Shown here: in pieces, positions 52,838-60,541 of the stretch
Layout of the letters: each line of letters starts with the position of its first letter
How positions within the stretch are numbered: the stretch's first letter is position 1
NCBI GenBank assembly: GCA_009911185.1
Contig: QXWW01000011.1
Coordinates: forward strand, 47,099-111,098
Direction of reading: 5' to 3'
DNA: 64,000 nt
DNA from: Lachnospiraceae bacterium
GTDB taxonomy: Bacteria; Bacillota; Clostridia; Lachnospirales; Lachnospiraceae
Notes under the pieces: generated by a model
Told to the model about the DNA's origin: nothing
What the model saw: the letters and a program-made list of their open reading frames with translations, nothing else
Databases searched by the model: none
Position numbers and translations under genes: made by a program

Positions 52838-53044
52838 TTATTTCTTTTTATGTGTAAATTGATGATATAGCAAATATGGAACAGGGGTAAGCAATAATAT
52901 AAAATACTTGCTTGCATACCATCCCGCCTCTCCATTAGCGTCAAAATGAAAAGGTATTTTGTCAGGAAGAAAAAATGTTGTCACGAACAGTATTACAAAA
53001 GTTCCAGCTAATAAAACTACGGCAGTCCAATTTTTTTTACTCAT
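52838..53044 (-). CDS. Small DUF1648-domain membrane protein
   Basis: The 68-residue protein has two membrane helices separated by FLPDKIPFHFDANGEAGWY, the DUF1648 motif also found at the N-terminus of larger SdpI proteins. AGGAGG precedes its ATG. It lies between the ABC permease and the SdpR-like gene in the same operon. It may assist immunity; its precise role is unknown. Confidence 0.75.
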   Translation of the reverse strand: MSKKNWTAVVLLAGTFVILFVTTFFLPDKIPFHFDANGEAGWYASKYFILLLTPVPYLLYHQFTHKKK

Positions 53045-53084
53045 AAATCATTCCTCCTTTTGACGAGTATATTAGGAAAGGTAT

Positions 53085-54680
53085 TCACTTACGTTCAAGC
53101 GTAATTCCTCTACAAACAATTAGTATAAAAACGAACAAGCTGCACGATATGATTCCGATTATTACTATAGGTGAAAAGTTTTTTTGTATCATCTTTGCTA
53201 TAATAAAGAAATAACCTATGGAAACCAGAATACATATAATAATTGACAAAATTACATTGATATTTTGTTTCATTGCTTCTGCTTCATTTGTCCACTCCAA
53301 TTTGGGATTCTTCATATCAATAAACACTCCAATCAAATTCCACAAGATAGAGAACAATGTACTTATAAAAGCAATTACCATAATTTGATGAAAATCGTAA
53401 TGAAAGTACAGCTTAAATATCAGGCAATTTATCATAATTCCTGCGAATGATACCAGTACAGCGAATAAAATTTTTACAAAAGCCTGCTGTTTTAACGTGT
53501 AAGGTACGATCTTAGTTATCCAGTAGTTCGCACCTTCTCTGGAAAAACTACTCGAAGCAATTACATTGATTGAAGATGTAAGTGTAATTACTGCAATTGC
53601 AAATAGTGTCGCATAGAAAGAAAACTCTGAAACTGTTACCAATGCTCTTATCTGCTCTATATTATCCGCAGTTGAACTTATTCGGAAAGATAACGGTAGT
53701 AAAAATGGGGCAATAATCATTCCAAACAATCCGTTTATAACATATACGGGGTTTCGGAAAAATATTTTACATTCTTTAACGAAATAGCTTTTCAACTTTG
53801 ATGATGAAGAATACTTCATTTTTGTAGTATTAAGTTGTTGATGTTTTCCGTAAAGGACATAGTGCTTTCCAAGTATAAACTTATTCAAAAAATAATAACC
53901 ACCAACCGCTATTATAGAAAGTATGGTACTGGACAATTTTAAAACTGAACTTAAGCACATATATTCATCGTAAAAAGGAAACGGTGTAAATAAATGATTA
54001 AGCCAATTTAAAGAAGTTATGTTGGATTTCATATATCCATCTACTGACGTTACTTTATACAGTACACTTCCGGATAAATATATCACGATTCCTATTAAAG
54101 AAAGTAGAATTCTCATACGCCGAAAATACATGGCAATTTTTAAACAAACTGTAATAATTACAGTTAAAGGAAATGCTATAATATGCGGAAGTATTATTGC
54201 GACAGAAATATATGTAATAGCGACGGAAGCATTGCCAGTATGTTGCATCTCGACAATACAAAATGGAAATAAAAGCAGAAGTTCTATCCCATAACAAAAC
54301 AAGATGTTTACAATATACTTGCTTGTAAAGATGTCGCAAGGTTGTATTGGAAATAGCTGCATGTTTTCTACATCTTTTGAAAAACAAAATAGATTTATCA
54401 AAAGGAAACTGCTTGTTATTGCAAGTATTATAGATAATCCGGAAAGTATGAAACGTAAAAATAATTTCGTCATTTCTACTTCAACGAACCCTATATAAAG
54501 CTGTTCAATTATTTGGAAATAAAAGAAATAAAAGACGCCTATAATACTTGTAACAAAACAAAGTAATACGACAAAATATATATCTATTTGTTCCTTTATG
54601 CTGTGTCGAAGATTTAAAAAACCAAAATTTAAGCGGCTAATTGTCCTGCTTAATTGAAAAATCTTTACCCAGTGGTTCAT
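53085..54680 (-). CDS. ABC transporter permease, large hydrophobic type
   Basis: The 531-residue protein has about twelve membrane helices and no enzyme motif. It starts MNHWVKIFQLSRTISRLN and contains KECKIFFRNPVYVINGLFG, the cytoplasmic segment typical of large ABC-2-like export permeases. The start overlaps the ATPase gene by 44 bp and has its own GGAGGTGG site. Together with the ATPase it probably exports or expels an antimicrobial peptide, fitting the SdpI-like immunity genes downstream. Base composition here is much more AT-rich than the backbone. Confidence 0.8.
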   Translation of the reverse strand: MNHWVKIFQLSRTISRLNFGFLNLRHSIKEQIDIYFVVLLCFVTSIIGVFYFFYFQIIEQLYIGFVEVEMTKLFLRFILSGLSIILAITSSFLLINLFCFSKDVENMQLFPIQPCDIFTSKYIVNILFCYGIELLLLFPFCIVEMQHTGNASVAITYISVAIILPHIIAFPLTVIITVCLKIAMYFRRMRILLSLIGIVIYLSGSVLYKVTSVDGYMKSNITSLNWLNHLFTPFPFYDEYMCLSSVLKLSSTILSIIAVGGYYFLNKFILGKHYVLYGKHQQLNTTKMKYSSSSKLKSYFVKECKIFFRNPVYVINGLFGMIIAPFLLPLSFRISSTADNIEQIRALVTVSEFSFYATLFAIAVITLTSSINVIASSSFSREGANYWITKIVPYTLKQQAFVKILFAVLVSFAGIMINCLIFKLYFHYDFHQIMVIAFISTLFSILWNLIGVFIDMKNPKLEWTNEAEAMKQNINVILSIIICILVSIGYFFIIAKMIQKNFSPIVIIGIISCSLFVFILIVCRGITLERK

Positions 54681-55383
54681 CGTTTACCACCTCCATATAG
54701 ATATCTTCCAAAGAAAAGTCAATAAAGTTGTTTTGAGTAACCGTTTTCGTAATTGTTCCTTTTTGGATAAAAACAATAATGTCACACAACTTTTCACATA
54801 TTTCCAATATATGTGATGAGAACAAAACGGATTTTCCTTTATCGGTTCTTGCCTTAATCAATTTTTTCAATACTTGAGCAGATTCTATGTCAAGACCCGT
54901 CATAGGCTCATCTAACACCCAAAGTTGAGGGTCATTTACAAGAGAAGATATGATTGCAATTTTTTGTTTCGTTCCATGTGAAAAATTTTTGATTGGTTGA
55001 TTTAAATACTTTTCTACTTGGAACGCTTGAATTAACGGAGCATAAATTTTACTCCTTTCTTGAGCTGATACTTCATACATATCGGCTATAAAATTCAAAT
55101 ACTCTTTACCAGTAAGATTATTATATAATTCATGGCTATCTGAAACGTAGTTGATTTTTTGTTTGTACTGTATAGGGTGTTTAACTAAGGAACAGTCTTG
55201 CAATGTAATAGTGCCTTTTTCAATTGGCAATAGCCCTAATATCAATTTTAAAGTAGTCGTTTTACCAACTCCATTTTTCCCTAATAACCCTACAATTTTT
55301 CCGTTTGGAACAGAAAATGTCAGATTAGTTAATATAGGAACATTTGATTGATAGTAAAAAGAAATATTGGAAACTTCCAACAT
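54637..55383 (-). CDS. ABC transporter ATP-binding protein of the SdpI-like cluster
   Basis: From the ATG at 55383 the protein has 248 residues. Motifs are Walker A GKNGVGKTTT, signature FSHGTKQKIAIISSLV (S-H-G instead of S-G-G), Walker B LWVLDEPMTGLD and SSHILEICEK. This matches ATPases of bacteriocin-immunity and lantibiotic exporters. AAAGGGAG lies eight bases before the ATG. It is the first gene of the five-gene operon and follows a consensus promoter. Confidence 0.92.
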   Translation of the reverse strand: MLEVSNISFYYQSNVPILTNLTFSVPNGKIVGLLGKNGVGKTTTLKLILGLLPIEKGTITLQDCSLVKHPIQYKQKINYVSDSHELYNNLTGKEYLNFIADMYEVSAQERSKIYAPLIQAFQVEKYLNQPIKNFSHGTKQKIAIISSLVNDPQLWVLDEPMTGLDIESAQVLKKLIKARTDKGKSVLFSSHILEICEKLCDIIVFIQKGTITKTVTQNNFIDFSLEDIYMEVVNDEPLGKDFSIKQDN

Positions 55384-55404
55384 CAGCAACACTCCCTTTA
55401 GCTT

Positions 55405-55461
55405 TTAACCATTTAGTTAATAGGTTTATTTCAGTATATACTTCACACATACAAATGTCAA
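55405..55461 (-). promoter_or_regulatory. Promoter and possible operator of the SdpI-like operon
   Basis: On the minus strand TTGACA (complement of 55456-55461) and TATACT (complement of 55433-55438) are separated by 17 bp. Just downstream TTAAC-N6-GTTAA (55405-55420) is an inverted repeat well placed to bind the SdpR-like repressor. The binding assignment is inference. Confidence 0.75.
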
Positions 55462-55559
55462 TAGAAATATTGAGCAAACAGCGTTTTAGAAGCAATATTA
55501 TCGTAAATAATCTTTTTCGTCATTTTTACGGAAATAGAATTTATACGGAATAGTGAGAG

Positions 55560-55860
55560 GCTTTCTTAAGCGTTATCATCACAAAGATAGATGCGAGATA
55601 TGCTCCCCAGCTTGCCATGTCGGGAACGGAGCTTGCGATTCAGAAGGGAGTATATATAGGTTCAAATGTAAACATAGTGGAAAAGCGGGGGCATATCCTG
55701 CTGCCTATCCGGGCAGAGCTTTATATAAGGAAGAAAAAACAGTCTTCTGTGGTCGTGGCGATCGGTGCCGGGCTTGCAGTATGGGGCGTGATCAATCTTC
55801 TGGAAGGGTAAGGCAATGATAACCCAGGTGCCAATACTCATGTGCAGTAAAGAAGCAAGA
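55560..55860 (+). pseudogene. Maff2-family / conjugative-element remnant
   Basis: One frame reads IITKIDARYAPQLAMSGTEL and GSNVNIVEKRGHILLPIRAE, which I do not recognise. It then runs into VVVAIGAGLAVWGVINLLEG, a stop, and GNDNPGA. The second part is the hydrophobic core of Maff2-type small membrane proteins of clostridial conjugative elements. The in-frame stop and the fusion of two unrelated parts indicate decay. Confidence 0.6.
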
Positions 55861-55929
55861 AACCGAAAACAAGAGATAGACCGCCAGCACCAAACTATTC
55901 CGATCCAAAGACTAAAAGACAAGCATCAA

Positions 55930-56008
55930 GGAAATGTGTATAACAGGCTATTCCATTATGGATAACTCTGTTCATAGTTCCATAAGATAGCCAGTTATAT
56001 ACATTTCC
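55930..56008. repeat. Long imperfect palindrome
   Basis: Bases 55930-55962 and 55979-56008 pair over about 30 bp with one mismatch, two wobble pairs and a 3-base bulge, leaving a loop of 16 bases. It starts GGAAATGT and ends with its complement. It lies between the Maff2 remnant and the MarR promoter, and neither strand shows a T-tract directly after it. Confidence 0.85.
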
Positions 56009-56082
56009 ATCCATGCCAACTACGGCGGAATCAAATTATTCATCATATCCTACAAAACAGTGAAATCTTTCTTTTTACTGGC

Positions 56083-56124
56083 TTGACATTTTCTAAGTTA
56101 TGGCATATACTTAGTTTACTAAGT
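56083..56124 (+). promoter_or_regulatory. MarR promoter with perfect operator
   Basis: TTGACA (56083-56088) and TATACT (56106-56111) have a 17-bp spacer. A perfect palindrome, ACTTAGT-TT-ACTAAGT (56109-56124), overlaps the -10 box and the predicted start site. This is the classic arrangement for autorepression by a MarR protein. Confidence 0.9.
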
Positions 56125-56138
56125 AATGGAGGAAAGAT

Positions 56139-56561
56139 ATGGAACACGACAAACACGCAGCACGTTATATCAGCAAACTGTCAAATAAATTGCGTAGAAA
56201 AATTGACGCTTTTTCAAGCAGGGAATCTTTTAGTGGTTCACAGGGACGAGTGTTGCATTTTATTTTAGCGCAAAGCAACGATGTTTTTCAAAAAGATATA
56301 GAAGAAGAATATAGTTTACGCCCACCAACTGCAACTGAGCTACTGAAAAAAATGGAAAAAAACGGCTTGATATATCGTGAGGCTATGGTGAATGACGCAA
56401 GAATGAAACGAATCGTTGTCAGTGAAAAAGCCTTGCAGTATAAGGATATGGTTATAGCGGATATTAACGCACTGGAAGATGAGCTAACGAAAGATATTCC
56501 ACAAAATGAGCTTGACATTTTTTTCAAAGTGATTGAAAAAATGCTTGATAACATCTCATGA
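56139..56561 (+). CDS. MarR-family transcriptional regulator
   Basis: The 140-residue protein has the MarR winged helix: GSQGRVLHFILAQSNDVFQKDIEEEYSLRPPTATELLKKMEKNGLI and the wing REAMVNDARMKRIVVS. It lies 15 bp after a palindromic operator and 80 bp before a MATE pump with the same direction. It therefore most likely represses itself and the pump until a drug or phenolic ligand binds. Confidence 0.92.
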   Translation: MEHDKHAARYISKLSNKLRRKIDAFSSRESFSGSQGRVLHFILAQSNDVFQKDIEEEYSLRPPTATELLKKMEKNGLIYREAMVNDARMKRIVVSEKALQYKDMVIADINALEDELTKDIPQNELDIFFKVIEKMLDNIS

Positions 56562-56639
56562 AAATGTTAAGGCTGTCGATAAATCGGCAGCTTCATTTTA
56601 AAACATAAACTTAGGAAACTAACAAATGGAGGTATGATT

Positions 56640-57998
56640 ATGAATGAAACAAAAGTGGACTACTTAAATGGGAAATTATTTCCTATGATTTTGCGGTTTT
56701 CCATACCAGCAGCTATTTCGCTATTGATAACAGCTATTTACAACATTGTGGATAGAATGTTTGTTGGAAATTACAACGGAACTTCCGCATTAGCAGGCTT
56801 ATCCGTCTGCTTCCCCCTGTCTTATATGATGATGGCGTTTGCTTTGATGTGCAGTGCGGGAGGTTCTACGTTTTTCAGTTTGTTTTCCGGTCAGAATGAA
56901 CCGCAAAAAATGAACCGGTCCTTTGGTAATGCTATGGTGCTTGTTTGCATATTTGAGATTATGTTAAGTGTTGTATTGCTTATAGTTCCTGATCCTATTT
57001 TGAAGATTTTTGGCGTTACAGAAACTGCATATTCATACGCAATTTTATATTATCGGATTGTGGCTTTGGGTTGTATTTTTCAAGGACTATCCCAATTATT
57101 TTGTGATTTTGTCCGGGTTTCAGGAAAACCTGTTTTGGGAATGTGTGTAACGGGAATCGGAGCAGTTACGAATATTATTTTGGACGCTATATTTATTATT
57201 ATTTTTGATTGGGGTGTAATAGGAGCTGCGAGTGCTACTGTAATCGGGCAAATTTTTTCAGCTCTTTTTGGAGCATACTTAGTATTTGGAAACCGAACAC
57301 AGGTTAAAATTTCAAAGAATATTTTTCAGTTGGATAAAGAATTATGTTTACAGATTATTTCCTGCGGCTTTGCATTTTGGGTAGCGCAAATGGCTATGGG
57401 ATTTATTAGTCTTGTCTATAACAGCCAATTAGGGAAATATGGCGGCGATATTGCAATCAGCGTGTATGCGGTTATATCAAGTATTATGACATTTGTAATT
57501 ATGCCGGCAAGTGGCATCAGCCAGGGTATACAGCCGATAATTGGGAATAATTACGGCTCTGGTAATTATAAGCGTGTCATATCAACACTTTATCAGGCGA
57601 CTGTTTTTTCTGTATCCCTTACCTGCTTTATTTGGATTGTTGTCCTTGTTTTTCCAAAACAAATTCTTGCCGCCTTTGGAGGAACGGAAGAAATGTTTCG
57701 TATTGGAATTTCCGGGCTGCGGATCAATTTCTGTATTACGCCAGTTTTAGGGTTTGTAATGTTAGCTACCACTTTTTTTCAGTCGATTAACCGTCCGGCA
57801 CCATCTATTGTCATAACTGTTTTGCGGCAGATAATTTTTTTAGTGCCGTTTATTTATATATTACCAGTTCTTTTTGAAATGAACGGTATTTTCTTTGCAC
57901 AGCCAATCAGTGATTTGCTTGCAACGTTTCTTTCCGTATGGCTTGTTTTGAAAGAGAAAAAAAGAATGTGTAGCTCTACAGTAAAACAAAACACTTAA
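56640..57998 (+). CDS. MATE-family multidrug efflux transporter (second)
   Basis: The 452-residue protein has twelve membrane helices with FSIPAAISLLITAIYNIVDRMFVG at the first and CGFAFWVAQMAMGFISLVYNSQLG at the second half. It resembles the MATE at 41365-42780 in family but not closely in sequence. GGAGG is seven bases before the ATG at 56640, so this start is preferred over 56634. Control by the upstream MarR gene is likely. Confidence 0.92.
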   Translation: MNETKVDYLNGKLFPMILRFSIPAAISLLITAIYNIVDRMFVGNYNGTSALAGLSVCFPLSYMMMAFALMCSAGGSTFFSLFSGQNEPQKMNRSFGNAMVLVCIFEIMLSVVLLIVPDPILKIFGVTETAYSYAILYYRIVALGCIFQGLSQLFCDFVRVSGKPVLGMCVTGIGAVTNIILDAIFIIIFDWGVIGAASATVIGQIFSALFGAYLVFGNRTQVKISKNIFQLDKELCLQIISCGFAFWVAQMAMGFISLVYNSQLGKYGGDIAISVYAVISSIMTFVIMPASGISQGIQPIIGNNYGSGNYKRVISTLYQATVFSVSLTCFIWIVVLVFPKQILAAFGGTEEMFRIGISGLRINFCITPVLGFVMLATTFFQSINRPAPSIVITVLRQIIFLVPFIYILPVLFEMNGIFFAQPISDLLATFLSVWLVLKEKKRMCSSTVKQNT

Positions 57999-58020
57999 CT
58001 AAAGCGTGAAAGAGGGATAT

Positions 58021-58349
58021 ATGACTGATTTTAGTACATGCAAAGAACATATCCAGTACATACATAATGTCTTTTGTAAAATTGTCATTTGCCATGCGGC
58101 TATTGATATGGCGTTGCGGTTGCGGAAACAATCCGTATCTGTAAGGGCAGGGATGTGCTGAAAGAGTTTTTATCCAGTTGTGAGAAGGAGGTTATAACCA
58201 TTATGAAGACTTTATTTGATGAGGAACGGATTATACGCAACCATATCAAGAGCGAGAAATATGTGGAGAAGAAATGTGAAAAAGCGTATCAGATTGCGGG
58301 GAAGATAGTCATCAATGTAATTCCGGATGTAAAAGGAATTGATTTTTGA
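58021..58349 (+). pseudogene. Transposon-type fragments (sigma-like ORF and Rpn-family tail)
   Basis: An ATG at 58021 gives 46 residues (MTDFSTCKEHIQYIHNVFCK and HAAIDMALRLRK) that resemble the N-terminus of small sigma-factor-like proteins of conjugative elements, then a stop. A different frame from about 58113 to 58349 reads AETIRICKGRDVLKEFLSSCEKEVITIM and matches the C-terminal part of Rpn-family (PD-(D/E)xK) transposase-like proteins. Both are fragments; the first assignment is weak. Confidence 0.4.
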
Positions 58350-58595
58350 ATGTTTGTGGATGAGAAACAGACAGCTAATCCAATGAAACAAGGGATTGCA
58401 TCTTGCCAATTTCTTTTTGAATAAAGGGTATGCTGCTCAATCGGTGTTAGGAGTTTGAATGTTGTCGTTCATAATTCTCTCTTGGAGTGTAAAAAGTGCA
58501 TAATTTTGTTTGCTATATGCTTTGGGAGCTATGTTATTTATTTTGTCATTATAAGAAATATTGACTTATGACAAAGGAAAAACTGTTACATACAG
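58350..58595. other. AT-rich stretch without a gene
   Basis: I see no coding sequence, hairpin or promoter that I can support in this part. Confidence 0.35.
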
Positions 58596-58955
58596 CTAAG
58601 AAACTGACAGAACTATATGGATTACAATTACAATACAAAAAAATATTGCTAAATTCCTGTGCAGTTGAATCCACTTTGCTTTTAATTTGGTTCTTGCATA
58701 AAATGTTCCCGCTAAAGCAATAACTAATGCAAAAAGTATCAAGCCTGAAATATTTTGGATGATTGCCCGCTGGTTTTTAAATAGACAAATTACGCCGTGA
58801 ATTGTGCCAATTCCAATTACAGCAAATCCTATTGGCTTATGGATTTTTCTTAATAGCGTATTTATATTTTTATTTTTGGACGTCCGCCCCATATATTTAG
58901 ACAAAAGCAGGATACATAGTGCAAAAGATATCCACCCAAGCCAATGATGTATCAT
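58596..58955 (-). CDS. Small cytochrome b561-like membrane protein
   Basis: The protein of about 119 residues has four membrane helices and several histidines at helix ends: MIHHWLGW, KIHKPIG, TIHGVIC, QLHRNLA and VIHIVLS. This pattern suggests haem b binding, as in cytochrome b561 or ferric-reductase-like proteins. The ATG at 58955 is preferred because GAGGAG is seven bases upstream. It may belong to electron transfer or iron handling; the substrate is unknown. The TetR gene lies upstream on the same strand. Confidence 0.5.
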   Translation of the reverse strand: MIHHWLGWISFALCILLLSKYMGRTSKNKNINTLLRKIHKPIGFAVIGIGTIHGVICLFKNQRAIIQNISGLILFALVIALAGTFYARTKLKAKWIQLHRNLAIFFCIVIVIHIVLSVS

Positions 58956-59112
58956 AAACATTCTCCTCTAATATATTGTTTCTCAAATAATGCAATCATA
59001 ACCATATTGATATTGCTAATATATTCCACTTAAAATTTTGGGACAGTTCCTTCTTATCCCATTTCGTTTTGTTATAACCTATCACTTTCGCTGACTTGCA
59101 AAAACTGTACTT

Positions 59113-59205
59113 TAGAGCATATTTGAAAAATGTTTTCTGACAGATGTATGACTCACTAAGCGGGGGAGGTGCTGATAGCAGGAATAAATTTTCAAACACG
59201 CTCTA
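59113..59205. mobile_element. MITE-like element with 19-bp inverted ends
   Basis: The 93-bp segment starts TAGAGCATATTTGAAAAAT and ends with the near complement AATTTTCAAACACGCTCTA. GTAC stands close to each end outside the repeats. There is no coding capacity. It looks like a non-autonomous miniature transposable element or the residue of an insertion sequence after internal deletion. Confidence 0.6.
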
Positions 59206-59264
59206 GTACAATAAAACATACATACTTTGATATATTTTACAAATGTAACGATTTTCTCTTAATT

Positions 59265-59843
59265 CTATATTTTAATATTTGAATTAAGAATTCCAAGCAA
59301 AGATTCTTGAACTGTACTTGAAATGTATTGAATTACAGTATCACGCTCCCTTCCTTTTCTATCCTTAATCCATTCAATTAACATGCCAGCCATTGCTTCC
59401 ATGTAGAAATGGCTTAAAAACTCTTTATAACCCGCACTGATTGTTTTACCGGTGATTTTCTCGGCATGTTCAATAAGGGAAACCACAATTTCCAGAAAGT
59501 CCGCATAAAAGAAACGTTTCAATTCATCCTGTCCAATAGAGTCATAAGCGCAGTTGATGATATAATCATTTGCTTCAATATAATCCATGACAAAGACAAT
59601 AGCTTCTTCATAGTCAACAAGAAAGTCAAAATGCTTAACGATTTCGATTGCTTCCTGCTCAAACATCCATTTTAGCAGTGAGTAAATATCTTCAAAGTGA
59701 TAATAGAAAGTATTGCGGTTCATATTGCAGTCGCGGATTAATTCACTCACCGTAATTTTTTGGAACGGTTTATTTTTCATTGCTTTTTTTAAGGATTCTA
59801 CAAGTTCTTTTTTTGTATTCAGTGAAATTTCTTCATGTTTCAT
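59265..59843 (-). CDS. TetR-family transcriptional regulator
   Basis: From the ATG at 59843 the protein has 192 residues. The helix-turn-helix reads FQKITVSELIRDCNMNRNTFYYHFEDIYSLLKW, and an all-helical C-terminal domain of the type found next to YhgE and MMPL genes follows. GGAGGTAAGAG precedes the start; the nine-codon extension has none. It is divergent from the small protein-MMPL-YhgE locus, about 200 bp away, and probably controls it. Confidence 0.9.
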   Translation of the reverse strand: MKHEEISLNTKKELVESLKKAMKNKPFQKITVSELIRDCNMNRNTFYYHFEDIYSLLKWMFEQEAIEIVKHFDFLVDYEEAIVFVMDYIEANDYIINCAYDSIGQDELKRFFYADFLEIVVSLIEHAEKITGKTISAGYKEFLSHFYMEAMAGMLIEWIKDRKGRERDTVIQYISSTVQESLLGILNSNIKI

Positions 59844-60050
59844 TCTCTTACCTCCAATTTTATTATACACATGTCTGGTAAATTTTCAATTATAAACTAT
59901 TTGATGGTCAAAATTGAGCTTTTGTCTGGCTATTGCACATATAGCTGCATTTGTCTGTTTTATGGTTAAGTTAATCTGTTTATAATCACTACCGTAAGGA
60001 GAAAAACAAAATGGGTGGCATTTGATAGGGAGTACAAAGGAGGCGCTTAA

Positions 60051-60365
60051 ATGCAGGAAAGAATCTATCATATTTTCATGTATACGCCACTTGGGAAAAA
60101 ACCTGGGATATTGGCCGTGAAAAGTACGGGGCATACGATTAGCGGATGGCTTGAAATTCTCAACCATAATAAGCCGATCGAAGGAACAGTAGATGAAGTG
60201 GGGAACTGCAAGATTTTCGGTTCTTTTGTTACTTCAATCCGGACTGTTACATTTGTTGCTGCAGGGAAAATTTCTGAATCTTCCATTTGGTTACAGGTAA
60301 AGGAAGATCGGAATGTATTTGAATTATCCGGAACATCGCATCCAGAGGAGGTGGCTGTAAAATGA
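60051..60365 (+). CDS. Conserved-looking small protein of unknown function
   Basis: I do not recognise this 104-residue protein. It appears real because AGGAGG stands seven bases before the ATG and codon use is regular. It starts MQERIYHIFMYTPLGKKPG and the pattern of alternating hydrophobic residues (HTISGWLEIL, TVTFVAAGKIS, SSIWLQVK) suggests a small beta-barrel. No signal peptide or membrane helix is seen. It is the first gene of a putative operon with an MMPL transporter and a YhgE-like protein, divergent from the TetR gene. Confidence 0.6.
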   Translation: MQERIYHIFMYTPLGKKPGILAVKSTGHTISGWLEILNHNKPIEGTVDEVGNCKIFGSFVTSIRTVTFVAAGKISESSIWLQVKEDRNVFELSGTSHPEEVAVK

Positions 60366-60457
60366 TACATATAGAAGATAAAACTGGATTACATACCGTA
60401 TCTTTTTTGATTTTTATCATGTATCCGAGGGGGCATCCGTGCCAGGTGGACGGATAG
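60362..60457 (+). CDS. Possible 31-residue small open reading frame
   Basis: An ATG overlaps the stop codon of the preceding gene and follows GGAGGTGGC. The product would be 31 residues (starting MIHIEDKTGLHTVSFLIFIM). It has no recognisable family. The remaining 85 bp to the MMPL gene hold nothing else clear. Confidence 0.2.
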   Translation: MIHIEDKTGLHTVSFLIFIMYPRGHPCQVDG

Positions 60458-60541
60458 CATCATGCAGCGTCAAAGTGCAAAGATCCATGACGGGTTCTTA
60501 TCTGCTATTTGAAAGAAATTTAAAGAAAGAAGGTAAATGAT

